This document shows, in pieces, positions 1 through 10,254 of a DNA stretch of 13,483 bases. The position numbers and the translations under genes are program-made. How positions within the stretch are numbered: position 1 is the stretch's first letter; the number at the start of each line of letters is the position of its first letter. The notes below the pieces were generated by a model. It saw only the letters and a program-made list of their open reading frames with translations, was not told the DNA's origin and made no database searches. Source of the stretch: Hemicentrotus pulcherrimus (Eukaryota > Echinodermata > Echinoidea > Camarodonta > Strongylocentrotidae); NCBI GenBank assembly GCA_003118195.1, contig BEXV01001208.1:99844-113326 (forward strand), read 5' to 3'.

Positions 1-557
1 GGGAGGGGAGCAACAACACTTGCAATGCTGGGCCTACCTCACCTGCCCCGTCTGCCCAGATTTGTTCATTACAGATATGTCTACCCTTCTTAAGATAGGC
101 CACCGGATATTCACGTGTCACATTGATCACATGAAGAAGTAAAAAGAAACATTGCTGATATACAGACGTAGGACATATTTATTTTTCCTGTTTTTATCAC
201 CTTCAACTGTATAAAAATGTGTTTTTGTAGAGCGCCAGCCAGTGTCCCAAATCAAAATCTCACTTATCTGTAAACAAAATATTGAATCTTCATCAGCATT
301 TCGTTTCTGTGGCATTTGTTCTAGAAGAGAATAAACATAGAGATAGAGAGAGGGGGATCATAATACGTCGGATACTAACTAGTTATCATTATGTGAGAAC
401 TTCGGGGATGTTGGAGACAGATATTTATTTTTAAAAACCTAAATAGAGAAATGAGAGAAAGAGGGGGGAGGGGGCAGAGAAAGAGAGATAGTGGGTCGGT
501 GGGGCAGACAGACCGAGAGAGATTACAACAGAGATGGAGAGGGACGAGAAGAAAGAT
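1..557. other. Gene-free flank with purine-rich stretch
   Basis: No gene is supported. It starts with a G-rich edge, has an isolated CACGTG E-box-type hexamer near 113-118, and becomes GA-rich from about 327. The open frames are short or low complexity. Confidence 0.6.
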
Positions 558-581
558 GAGAGAGAGAGAGAGAGAGAGAGA
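558..581 (+). repeat. (GA)n microsatellite, 12 units
   Basis: This is the purest part of a purine-rich tract covering about 327-581. The open frames across this tract come from the low-complexity sequence and are not genes. Confidence 0.9.
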
Positions 582-719
582 CATCAACAAAACTATACCA
601 ATATTCGAGCAAACAGCTAATAATCTTCTTAATCAACAACTAACTTTGCAAATTATCCCATTAAAGTACTACCCGTCAAGTAATTATGAGAGACATGAAA
701 CCGTTTTAATCATACAATT

Positions 720-1282
720 TTCTATCTATATATCTATCACTCATTCAAGCTACTATTTATCTATCTATCTATTTGATTTGATTGGTGTTTATTTGTTCCA
801 TATAGATCAACATTTTTACATTTAAAATCTTATTACTTTAGATGTATGATAATGACATGGTACATGTATGTACAGAAAAGGGGTCGTCTTATTAATCTTA
901 CGCTTAAAGTGACGTTCTCTGCCTATCTTTCATACAAGTATCTAGCTATCTATCTACGAGTATAGAGTGTTTATCTATATAATCTATGATATGATACGAA
1001 TATATATATATATATATATCTCAATTATACGAGTATTTTTACCATAGTTATTGGAAAGCCTGCTGCTCAGTCATCAATGGCAGCCCAATTATGAGTATGG
1101 TATCATTAGTAGTTGTCCTTTATCATGACATGTGTGATTCAATGTCACATAGGTAACAACCTTTTGATTAGAAGCTATCAAAGTTGGGAAAATTTTTTCT
1201 TAACACACACTGTATATATATCTATTGTTATCTACCTACCTATCTAACTATGTTTTTTATCCATCTACCTACCTACATGTAC
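720..1282 (+). repeat. Scattered degenerate TATC/TACC tetranucleotide and AT repeats
   Basis: TATC runs occur at about 721-738, 757-773 and 941-956, a pure (AT)10 run at 1000-1019, and TACC/TATC mixtures at about 1229-1282. This stretch is decayed microsatellite DNA without a gene. Confidence 0.8.
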
Positions 1283-2248
1283 CTGATATGAAGATTCAAA
1301 ATTAGAAACGTTTGGTTATATCAAATTTATGTTACAATATTATTGTTTGATTATATGACATTTGGATTCACTGCATGCATTTGTTTGTTATTTTTTTTTT
1401 GTGATCATCCTACGTATTTAACAAATATAAGATCATTTAAAAACCAAAACTAATATTTCACAAATCAATCAATCCAATTAAATAAATCCACAGCGCACCA
1501 TTCCATCTTCTGCAAAACAACATGTCATTGACTTTCATAACAATCGTTCAATCCAAATTATTTCTCAATCTATTCACCACTTATTCAATTATTCTAAATG
1601 GGAACAAAAACAAACAAGTAATCGTATAAATCAGAATGTACCCATTGGTACCATAATGAGATAAATGACGACAGACATCACAACTCGAATATAGGATTGT
1701 ATTGTCTTTATTATTGCAATGATGATCAGAACTTGAATTAGAATTAGAATTATCAATACAAATTATTTACAATGACGCAGCTGCACGAAATGCAAAATGC
1801 TTTGGAAACAAAAATCGTAAATTTGCAGCTGATTATACACAATAGTTGTAATAATATTAGAGCGAAAACATATTTGTAATATGATAATATAATAAAATAT
1901 AAGTTATATAATATGCACTTTGTACAATGTCGCAGCAGTTATCAACCAACAACCTCGACTTTCGTTCAAATCCGTTGTCTTATTGATTGTAAAAGGATTG
2001 TCAAAATGAAGTGAACGCGTCAGGTGTTTTGGTTATCAACCTGGCCTCTAGTAAATCTAATGAAGATCTATTTTGATTATCAACGCTCTCATTTCCTTTT
2101 TCCGATAGGAAATGACCCTCACGATATTTGTGGCTTTGTACTCTCAAACCGGACTCTCAAGGTAAAATTGAGTGGTGCGTTGGTGTTTGAGAACCGCTAT
2201 GAATTGAAATGAAGAATATAATCTGAACATCAACGTTATAACAGCAAA
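1283..2248. other. AT-rich stretch without a gene
   Basis: I see no conserved coding frame, RNA gene or clear mobile element. The only small oddity is a GAATTA triplet repeat near 1734-1751. The 62-codon frame at 2024-2212 has no recognisable domain. Confidence 0.6.
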
Positions 2249-2415
2249 TGGGAATGGTGGCTCAGTGGTACAGCAGTGGTCTTGTTTCTAACAAGATCCC
2301 GGGGTTGAACCAAACTGATGAGCTTGTGAGCTTTGGCAAGGCATTGATCCTCGATTACAAAGTTCTTCGGATAAGAATTTATATTGAAGGTTCTCTGGCT
2401 GCTATCTACAATCAT
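2249..2415 (+). repeat. tRNA-derived SINE-like element, copy 1
   Basis: A perfect polymerase III A box TGGCTCAGTGG (2258-2268) is followed 45 bp later by a degraded B box GGTTGAACCAA (2303-2313). The part after the tRNA-like head (2317-2377) aligns with the same part of the copy at 2545-2690, including a GTGAGC-TTGG block and a later AAGT-CTT block. The 3' end is uncertain. The head does not fold into a functional tRNA. Confidence 0.55.
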
Positions 2416-2544
2416 GTTTCTCCTAAAGATACATCAATATTTGATCATTTTTAAGACAATATGATTTATTATAACATTTATTTCAAGCATGACGATACAA
2501 TTTCCAGATAAAGTTGAGGCGGATTACGTGTAGTATAGACAATG

Positions 2545-2690
2545 TATGCGTGATGGGTCAGTGGAAAAGCGGTAGTGTTGTAACCGGTGGATCCAGGGTT
2601 CGAACCATATCGAAAGGCTAGTGAGCGTTGGTAGACCTTTGCTTTAAATCATGAATTACCAAGTCTCTTAGGAAGGAATGCAATCCAAAT
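2545..2690 (+). repeat. tRNA-derived SINE-like element, copy 2
   Basis: The A box is TGGGTCAGTGG (2554-2564) and the B box GGTTCGAACCA (2597-2607), 43 bp apart as in copy 1. The tRNA-unrelated body (2610-2677) is similar to the body of copy 1. Both copies have the same orientation and lie about 300 bp apart, downstream of the hydrolase gene. The exact ends and any target-site duplications were not resolved. Confidence 0.6.
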
Positions 2691-3222
2691 GTTCATTGTT
2701 GCTTTATGTACAAGCAGTTGCTTCCAACAGTCACGTAAACTAATCATACAAAAAAAAAATTGATAGACATAATTTACTTTACTCACTTATTCATCTGTAC
2801 AAGTACGCAACAAAATATTGTAAATTGAACGTTGAAAATGCATACACCATGATGATAATAATGATCATTGAATATTATGATACATGTAAATTATTTTCGT
2901 CGAAACTTTTAATGGACAGGAAGTATTACATTTTTTAGGTATTAAAAATAACATGACACAGCAAATCTGTGTTGGAGAGCTGTTTCTGGCGTACGGAGTA
3001 GGACATTTTAGATGAAATAAAATTACACAAAAGTGCATCTTTAATTGTGAACCTAAAAATAGCTTACTGGTTTGAAATTATTGGAATTTCATATAGATTT
3101 CTTCATGATATTCAAGAAAATGTTGCTACAATTAAGGCATTGGCACCAAGCAAAACGCTTCGCCTGAACGAGGACTATAAAAATTGAATTTCACTGGACG
3201 GAAAAAAGTATATTTTTGGATT
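2691..3222. other. AT-rich stretch between SINE copy 2 and the predicted poly(A) site
   Basis: Nothing beyond short A runs and weak ATTAAA-type motifs. No coding frame is supported. Confidence 0.55.
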
Positions 3223-3228
3223 TTTATT
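3223..3228 (-). terminator. Candidate polyadenylation signal AATAAA
   Basis: This is the first AATAAA on the minus strand after the stop codon at 3812. It implies a 3' UTR of about 600 nt that contains the repeat element at 3420-3785. A T-rich stretch follows on the minus strand (about 3201-3217). A weaker variant, ATTAAA, occurs near 3039-3044. Confidence 0.4.
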
Positions 3229-3419
3229 TGCAGATATCAGTTTCAATGGCTTTATAACGGGAGGTTCCTGAATGCTTCTATTCGAAAAGAGGCCAAAAAC
3301 TGGGTTGGACGACGCAAAACCACAATCATGTCAGTTATTTAAAGGCGCACAAATCGTGAAACAATATCCTTGCATAATCCTTAAGATGTTGTTTTGAAAT
3401 CACATTGGTGACTAAGGAC

Positions 3420-3785
3420 GCGTTTATCTAGGCTTGCCACTAGATATGTACATATCGAACCCCACTATACAATCATGATTCGCGGGATGTCGCGTTTATC
3501 GACTCTTCACGATTCGCAATAAAGGCCTTGTTTCTTCGCAGCTGCTCAGCGCCGTTTGACCCGGGAAGCAGATTTGTATGTGGGGTACAAAACAGCTTTG
3601 CGTTTATCGAGCTCTCAGAAACGTGATTCTGGCTGTATGTCACATTCAAAACGAACCTTTTTGCGTCTTTAGATATGCCCATATCTAAAGACGTTTGAAA
3701 AAGGCTTTGCGTTTATCTACTTCTAAATTTGCCAGAAAGACGTTTGAGAAACCTGATTCTAGCCAAAATTTTGCTAGATAAACGC
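3420..3785. repeat. 366-bp repeat element with 12-bp terminal inverted repeats and five copies of GCGTTTATC
   Basis: The ends are GCGTTTATCTAG (3420-3431) and its exact reverse complement (3774-3785). The 9-mer GCGTTTATC occurs in direct orientation at 3420, 3492, 3600 and 3709, and inverted at 3777-3785. The spacings are 72, 108 and 109 bp, so the inside looks like diverged tandem units. Related pieces include AGAAACNTGATTCT at 3617 and 3747, and AAAGACGTTTGA at 3687 and 3736. It ends 26 bp from the stop codon of the hydrolase gene, so it should be transcribed in the 3' UTR. It could be a MITE-like element or a foldback; I found no clear target-site duplication and no coding capacity. Confidence 0.6.
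3664..3693. repeat. Perfect 14-bp inverted repeat with a 2-nt loop
   Basis: CGTCTTTAGATATG (3664-3677) is followed by CC and then its exact reverse complement (3680-3693). It lies inside the 3420-3785 element. A related perfect palindrome, GATATGTACATATC, lies at 3443-3456 in the same element. Both share the TAGATATG/CATATC core. Confidence 0.8.
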
Positions 3786-3787
3786 AA
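3707..3787. repeat. 81-bp unit bounded by perfect 13-bp inverted repeats
   Basis: TTGCGTTTATCTA (3707-3719) and its exact reverse complement (3775-3787) bound the last unit of the larger element. It may be the youngest or best preserved part of that element, or a nested copy. Confidence 0.65.
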
Positions 3788-3811
3788 CCTACGTCTATGT
3801 TTTCTTTCCTA

Positions 3812-5592
3812 TTACGGTCTGTAGCAATAATCACCATCATCCTGTCCTTGCCATACCTTTTCCGGCGTGGCGTACTTGTCGAGGAATGGCAAGATACGAG
3901 GGTACACATCCTTTGACGCATCTTTTCCCATGACGCAATCCAGGTGTCCATACTCAGGCACCTGGAACCACTCATAGTGCTGATCAGGGTTCGCCTCCTT
4001 GCATCTGACATAGCTCTGCTTCGTTGCATCGATATCCCAACCTTTGTTCAACGATCCGACGTAATATAAAATTGGTATGTCCAGCTTTTTCATAGCCTTC
4101 CGATACTGTGGTGATTGGAGGCGGTTCTTCGAGTTGAAATCCGGTATGTAGATGTCGTTGCCCTTGAAGTCGGTTAACCGACCCTTCCGAAAGGTGACCG
4201 CGAGATGGTGATAGTACACGGCGTGTCCGAAGCCGAACCATTCGGTCAAGGTATTATGAGTTTCGTCATTCAGGTTGCGATGTTCCCACATGAGTCCGAA
4301 CATTGAGGTTATCCTGTGGCACACGATATCACTGCACTGGTTCTTTTCGTCGAGTGTAGATCGCGCAAGAGCATTGGCCATCGCAGACATTATTTTTTCT
4401 CGCACGTGATCGTTCTTGTCTGTATACGCGTTAAGCCCTGAGAATCCGAATGCAACAGCGACGCTATCAAGCCTGGTATTGGCTTTAGCATGGTTCATGG
4501 CTGATGAGATCATGCAGAATCCGGACTGTGAAGCAACGAAGCATCGGATCCTCCTCTTGTCAATATGGCCGCCAAACAAAGCGATGTGCATCGTGAGAGA
4601 GCCGATGCAATGTGCGTAGACCTGGAGGTCGGGTGACTCGGTTTCCTTCAGAATAAAGTCTACAACAGGTGGGAGGTCTTTCTCTGCAGAGTCTTGCATT
4701 TGAGTAGGCTTCCGATGTGAAGGAAGGGCTACCGAGAACCGAAGCTCTAGAACCCACATATCGTACCCATGCTCGCAGAAGAACTCTACGACACTCTTGT
4801 CTATGGTATCTAACGAGAAAATCCGGCTTGTGACACATAGTCCGTGAAGGAACAGGACTGGTCCCTTGCTACCGCATTTGTAGCGAGTCATCACAAGAGG
4901 CACACCGTCTTTGGCCGTGATGTGGTACACCTCGGGCTTGATGCCTTTCAGATTTAAGGGGCGCCTCTCACGCGCCGAAGATTTGGGACAGAACTGTGTG
5001 GGAGAGAACATATCGCAAGTATCGATGAGAACGCCACCAAGAAAGAATCCAAATTTGGCCTTCCACTCCACCTCCAGTTTCTCGTCATCCCCCGGTCCTG
5101 TGATCTCAATGTCTGCAAGCTCTTTGGCAACATCCGCCAGTTTCGTGGAGATATGGCCAGTGGTTAAGGTCTCAGCTTTAAAATTTGGACCTTTCTTGAT
5201 GACAATACCCATTGAAGAGACGTCGGTTGCACCGTTCCCGACAAACGTGTCCTCGTGGGCCACTCTTATGCCTTTGAAGAAGTAGTCCTTCTCTCCGAAA
5301 GGCAACAACGTCTCGTAGACCATGCTTTTGAACTCCAAATTGGTTTCGCAGGAGCGTTGAACGTAGAACTTGCCACCCGAAAATGGGACCGGATCCTTCG
5401 ACAACACTGCACAGTTGAGCTCACCGCTGATCGCGGCCTCATGGCGAGAAGATTTCTCTATCATATGGATGACATCATCTGTCTCAATGGTTACTGTGAA
5501 GTCGCATGGATGCTTGGAACCACCTTTATTCACGAACCCAGTCATGTGACTTGTGTAGCGCCCTATGAGTTTAGTTCCCTCGTTGCCTTTTC
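3812..5592 (-). CDS. Main (last) coding exon of an alpha/beta-hydrolase-fold protein related to the C-terminal half of bacterial GMC-oxidoreductase/hydrolase fusions
   Basis: This exon is open from the acceptor AG at 5594-5593 to the TAA at 3814-3812. Residue numbers assume the two-exon protein of about 604 residues; from the in-exon Met at 5545 subtract 27. Residues 28-220 form a beta-rich N-terminal region with FKGIRVAHED (117-126) and FGFFLGGVLIDTCD (192-205). The hydrolase domain follows: oxyanion-type loop HGLCVTS (261-267), nucleophile elbow AHCIGS (338-343) with Cys340 where most relatives have Ser, candidate acid Asp531 or Asp533, and His561 in EYGHLDC. From memory of the family, the same order and motifs occur C-terminal to the flavin domain of bacterial GMC/hydrolase fusions. 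The substrate is unknown; hydrolysis of an ester or lactone, perhaps of a sterol or lipid, is inference. No frameshift or internal stop is present, and the exon is clearly richer in G+C than its flanks. Confidence 0.9.
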
Positions 5593-5919
5593 CTGTTCAA
5601 CAGACAAGAAAGAAAAAAGGGAAAAGAAGATTGAATAAAATTAATATCAGGACTAGGCAAAGATAGATAGCAATCAAATCCTTTATAGAAACGTGTACAT
5701 TTTTTTCACTCAATAATTTGACATTTCATATTTCTCTATGTTTACGGAAAGAAATAATTGGTACAAGTTAGAATTCTTTCGATTTTTGCGCATATTCAAC
5801 ACAAATTTCATTTTGAAATTAGATAGCTGCGCTTATGAGTGCACTTAGGAGAGGAAGAAAAGAAACCGGAATGATGACCCAAATACTTGAACTCTTCACA
5901 TTTACAAAACCTCCATGTC

Positions 5920-6002
5920 CTCCCATCCTCTTTCTCTTTCTGTTTCTCCCTCTCTCTCCCTCTCTTTCTTCTTCTCTCTCTCTCTCTCTCTCTCCTTCTG
6001 CC
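5920..6002 (+). repeat. Pyrimidine-rich (CT)n tract
   Basis: An almost pure C/T tract with a regular (CT)n core at 5974-5994. It is purine-rich on the coding (minus) strand, so it is not the splicing pyrimidine tract of the acceptor at 5593. Confidence 0.85.
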
Positions 6003-6578
6003 TTAATCTAAAATCTTTTGAATTTTGAATCAACAAAGTTAAAGTTAAAGTATTATGAAAATGAAGCAGAAAGTGTCCCGTCTCTTTACAATAACTTCTT
6101 AGTGATAAAGCCTCGGGGAAGCTGTTATTTTCTATGTTTAATGGTGCATTTGCGATTAGAGCAGGGGGGACACAATGGCAAAAAGCATGGCATTCGTTCA
6201 CTTGATACGTGCATGGTTTTAATAATCGGCCTAAAAATCATAGCGGGATTTCATGGGTAGTATTACTTATGCAGACCATGGCAGACGGGTTGGAAAGGGG
6301 ACAGGAAAGAGAAAGAAAGAGGATGGGGGTTCGAGTGAGGGCAAAATACCTTAACTATAAAAGTGCAAAAGTTTAAATATCATTGCAAATACCCTGCAGC
6401 TTGTAAAAGGCAAACGTGTATTGGACAATCTAATCCCTTTTTAGGGAGGGGGGGGGAGGCTACAACCGCAAACAGGGTACTGGATGTCAACATCACGCTT
6501 TTATGGATACGCCTGTGAGTGTAAATAATATTTTTACACCAGTTTTACAACTGTTTAGAAAGTAAAAGAAGGGAAAAT

Positions 6579-6698
6579 GAAACAAGAGAAAGAGAAAGAC
6601 AAACGGAAAGGCAACACCAGGCAACATTATATTCTCTCGATCCTTCCCTCCACCTCTGTCTGTCTGTCTGTGTCTCTCTCTTTGTTTCTCTCTCTCTA
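6579..6698. repeat. Purine tract followed by (TCTG)n/(TC)n pyrimidine tract
   Basis: A GAAA-rich tract (6579-6601) is followed by TCTG repeats (about 6655-6672) and TC repeats (6673-6698). The outer parts can pair imperfectly: GAAACAAGAG... at 6579 against ...CTTTGTTTC ending at 6688. Confidence 0.6.
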
Positions 6699-7398
6699 TT
6701 ATTTATGGCACGCAGACCATTGAATAAGTGGTTCCAAAGTTCGACTTTAGACAGACGAAAGGTAAGAGGTCAGGTGTGAAATCAGAGATCCCGGATGTGG
6801 AGGAAGGTAAACATTTTTCAGTACCATTAAAAACTTGAGCTTGGTTCGTGCTGTTTTTGGATGGGAATTCAAAATCAACTGAAATAAGCCTATTAAAGAG
6901 AGGCATATCCCCAGAGGCGTTTTCGTTTTCGCTTTACCTCTGTAAAGGAAAGGAATTGGGCCTTGTGGTATGCTAATTATCAAAAATCCGAGATATATAA
7001 ATATTCACTTGCAATTTCAAGTCCAAAGTTCCACGGAAGAAAAGTTTCACTGATATATTATGGGCCTAAAAACAGAGATAGAAGCATATCCTAACTCGGG
7101 CTACCTCATTGCTTTAAACGCCACCAAACCAATGTCCCTCCAACTTTTATGACCTTGTACTTGCTTGTGTCTTTTCTTGAAATTCACTTTTTTTCATTGT
7201 CATAATTTACTACCTCAAGTATCATAATTCTTAAAATTCGCGCGCACTATTTTTCCATATCAAGTTGATTTTGTTCTGCATCCTATTTGCCTTGAAAATT
7301 AATGTAGGATTTGCGAAAATGCATTACTTTTGCAGTGACAATGTAAGCCATTCCAACTTCAAGCACCTGGTAACCTGTCATAACAAAAATATCATTAT

Positions 7399-7560
7399 AA
7401 CCATAATTTTAATACAGCGAATAACAACATGAAAATAGGAGTACGATGAATAAAGGTCTTCGTAAATGTTAATTATTTTTTTACTAAGAAATACGCCTAA
7501 TTTTGGCCTATGATTTATAGAATCTTCCAATACTGTGTATTGTTGTCTACAAGGTGTCCA
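7399..7560 (+). repeat. Diverged direct repeat, copy A
   Basis: It shares with 7739-7905 an ordered set of blocks: ACCATA, TACAGCGAATA (7413), ACATG, GAT-AAAG-TCTTCGT-AATGT, the TTTTGG/TTTGG-like block and TCTA-AAGGTG. The offset is about 348 bp. The intervening 7575-7735 segment is unrelated and has its own inverted ends. Confidence 0.5.
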
Positions 7561-7574
7561 AACAAAATGGTTAA

Positions 7575-7735
7575 ACAGTCAAACCTGCTTTGGTGACCAC
7601 TTGTCTACAAAAACCACATTTTGTGTTTCCCTTGTAAATTGTTTCTCATTGAAACATGTACTATAAAAGGAACCTGTCTTCAAATGCAACTTTTTGTGCT
7701 TCCCTTGGGCGGTCGCTATGGACAGGTTTGACTCT
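7575..7735. repeat. 161-bp repeat with inverted ends and an internal duplication
   Basis: The ends ACAGTCAAACCTG (7575-7587) and CAGGTTTGACTCT (7723-7735) are inverted repeats with 12 of 13 bases matching. Inside, TTTTGTGTTTCCCTTG (7619-7634) recurs with one change at 7692-7707. The phrase CAAACCTG, then GACCAC, then a CTATGGACAGGTTTGACT-type end looks like a dispersed repeat I associate with marine invertebrate genomes; that link is from memory and unverified. Confidence 0.5.
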
Positions 7736-7738
7736 ACT

Positions 7739-7905
7739 GCAACCATAGGCCTATTCTGAATACAGCGAATAGAGACATGGAATATAACTACGGTGGATAC
7801 AAAGTTTTCGTGAATGTCAATAGATTTTCACAAAGAAAGGCACTTGATTTGACCTTTGGTTCATATAATCTTCTGATACACCGTTGAGTGGCGTCTAAAA
7901 GGTGC
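7739..7905 (+). repeat. Diverged direct repeat, copy B
   Basis: This is the partner of 7399-7560, with TACAGCGAAT at 7761-7770 and the closing AAAGGTG block near 7898. The two copies are clearly related but far from identical, so the duplication is old. No coding capacity was seen. Confidence 0.5.
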
Positions 7906-8195
7906 AATTATCGAATAAAAAAACCATAGAATGACACAGGTTCCGAGCAACGATAACACTTAGATGTCGGAATTCTTTTATTCTCTTCTTTGTGTCTATA
8001 AGCGTACACTCTAATCGCTGCTTCAACGGAGGAATACAATACATCGTTACTTAACACCATGTAGGCTTACTTGGGTATAGATCGTGCTCTTGATCAGGCG
8101 AGGCGGAAATAAATACCACTTTTTTCCCTTCATTACAGCCGATATCCATATAAGGAAATCCTTTGAGCTTCTGAATAAGAACATACTATACCATG

Positions 8196-8431
8196 CACCG
8201 TTAGTTGCCCACAACGTTGCAATACAGTTTCTGTTCATGACATGATTGTGGCAATGTGATTCGTTCTTGATAGATATAGATTATATCTTCTCAAAGCTTT
8301 ATTGATCAATCGAAACAGTTTGAGAAGATATAAACGCTATCTTTCAAGAATAAATCATATTGTAACGTCACAATCAATACATGAAAAGAGAACTGGCAGG
8401 AAAATGTATACAAATTTTATGGGCAACCGTG
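8196..8431. repeat. Long imperfect hairpin (about 236 bp), probable MITE or foldback remnant
   Basis: The innermost arms are perfect over 15 bp: TTATATCTTCTCAAA (8281-8295) and its reverse complement (8319-8333), with a 23-nt loop that itself contains the palindrome ATTGATCAAT (8301-8310). The arms continue outward with mismatches and small gaps: TTCTTGATAGATA (8264) against TATCTTTCAAGAA (8338-8350), then CATGATTGTG against CACAATCAATACATG, then CACCGTTAGTTGCCC (8196-8210) against GGGCAACCGTG (8421-8431). The outer limits may lie farther out. The short open frames here are by-products. Confidence 0.65.
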
Positions 8432-9773
8432 TATTTCATATAAACTGTGACTATGTGATTTTCAACTCCGGTAAACTCTCCCTAGACTGAATAGCTGATG
8501 TATGTTTCAAGTTATAACAAGTGTCAAATACCATTTTTTTAAAAATCACCTTTTTTGTTAATATTTATGAAGTTGAATTCATTTCCTATGGTAATGCATA
8601 TAGGCATTTAAAAAAAAAAAATCAATTTGCTTAGCTGTTACACAATGTATACAGACATGCAATTAAAACTACTTCTTTGGTGTAAAAAAAAAAAAAGAAT
8701 AGACGCACGGTTTCACTGAACGATTACAACTTGCCTATTTCCTTGTATGTTTCCCGAAAACTTCCCTTCTAAAAATAAACGTATTTTTTAAAGCAGAACT
8801 TGACCTGTAATACGAGGAACTTCAACGACATTAGTCACAACCCGGTAACGAATGTTTCGTAGAAACCAAACAGACAAAAAGGGTAAAAATTATGTCGAGG
8901 AACCAAAGTACATGTTTTTCCTTGTTTGATATCAGACTATATCTTTCCTTATTTAATAATATTCAACCATAATCAATAGTTTCGAGATTATCTTGCTTTT
9001 AAATCATCTAACATAAAACAACTAGTTCACTAATTGATACTACATGTACATGCAATGACATGTATCATGTTTCAAATTCCACAACACACCCAGTAACATC
9101 AGAAAATGTCAAGGATGTTAAGAAACTTGTGATGAATAATCTATTCATGTGAAATCTGGCCTGTTAAACGTAACTTTCTGTTTCGGAAAGTTTTGAACAT
9201 ATATCATTGATGCATAATTTTCTGTTCCTGTTTTATACTTCTGTAATTTAAAATTGATTTCCGCACTTCTTTTCGCACAATTAACACCGATCCCCTAATA
9301 AATTTACATTTTAGAATGCATAATTTCAGTAAAAATAGCCCACTGTGGCATAAATATTCAATACAGATGCACCCCTTCATCATATACATAATACGAAACG
9401 TAATATGTTCTGATCGGAATATTAGACAGCACTAAATGCAGTTCATATAAGGATTCGTCCGGCTCGAAATCCATGCTATACAATTTCAATCTACTCTTTT
9501 TGTTAGCATGGCTATTGTATAGACTCAAGCATTCTTGCTTATGATAGTTGGCCTCTGCATCTATCTTGATTATTTTTACTTACCTCAATACTTTTAAGTT
9601 TTTAATTATGAATTTTCTATTTGTGTGTATTTAAGTTGTCATTCTTTATGTAAATCAATTATATTATATACTATGATTGTTATTTGAATGTTATATATTT
9701 GATTTATCAATAAATGCAGGAAACATCTGCAATAAAAAAGAGCGGCAGAAAGAAAGACATGACACCTATATAC
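8432..9773. other. Intronic AT-rich stretch without recognisable features
   Basis: It contains A runs near 8610-8620 and 8684-8695 and a 9-bp inverted repeat CTATACAAT/ATTGTATAG (about 9476 and 9513). No exon-like frame was found on either strand. Confidence 0.55.
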
Positions 9774-9797
9774 TATATATATATATATATATATATA
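9774..9797 (+). repeat. (AT)n microsatellite, 12 units
   Basis: A perfect alternating AT run followed by TACTATA-type decay to about 9811. Intronic. Confidence 0.9.
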
Positions 9798-10220
9798 CTA
9801 CATACTATATACTAATGCAAGGACAGGGTGGTAATCAACTACAATTTAGTTGGTCATAAAATGTGATTAGCGGAGTGGGGGTCTATTATTATATCTGAGG
9901 CGTAGCTAAAAGGCACACCGGCGACAAGTGACCCTCCTATTATGGTAAATTAACAAGATGACTAGAAAAACGAGAGAAAACAGGGGGACAAAGACCCCTG
10001 ATACACCCTTCTGCTAATCAATGTCCTTGTTTAATGTTTATATATCATAACCTTATTTGTATTTATCCACCTAGTTCATACGTCATTGAAAAGCCGACAA
10101 AACATTTAACCGGTTCTATACCAACCACTTCTGGGTAATTCGGGGTAATGTACACATTTTGTGTTCGGTCAAGTGTCGGTCTCGGGTGGGTCTTGAGTTG
10201 GTCTAATACGAGTGACTGAG

Positions 10221-10254
10221 AGGAGGAGGAGGAGGAGGAGGAGGAGGAGGAGGA
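10221..10254 (+). repeat. (AGG)n microsatellite, 11 units
   Basis: A perfect AGG run of 34 bases in the intron. On the coding strand it reads CCT repeats. The length is likely polymorphic between individuals. Confidence 0.9.

Noticed and set aside
451..825. 124-codon plus-strand frame rich in Arg, Glu and Gly
   Set aside because: It is a translation of GA-rich and TATC-rich low-complexity DNA.
3685..4241. Minus-strand open frames of 114 and 85 codons at the 3' end of the hydrolase exon
   Set aside because: They overlap the hydrolase exon in other frames, lack recognisable motifs and are shadows of the real gene.
4911..5638. Plus-strand frames of 124 and 127 codons opposite the hydrolase exon
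   Set aside because: They are antisense to the real exon, with composition dictated by its codons; no domain is visible.
7845..7862. Nuclear-receptor-like site around TGACCTTTGG in the intron
   Set aside because: Only one half-site is good; it lies in the diverged repeat copy and there is no support for function.
8302..8490. 62-codon plus-strand frame
   Set aside because: It lies within and beside the right arm of the long hairpin and has no protein motif.
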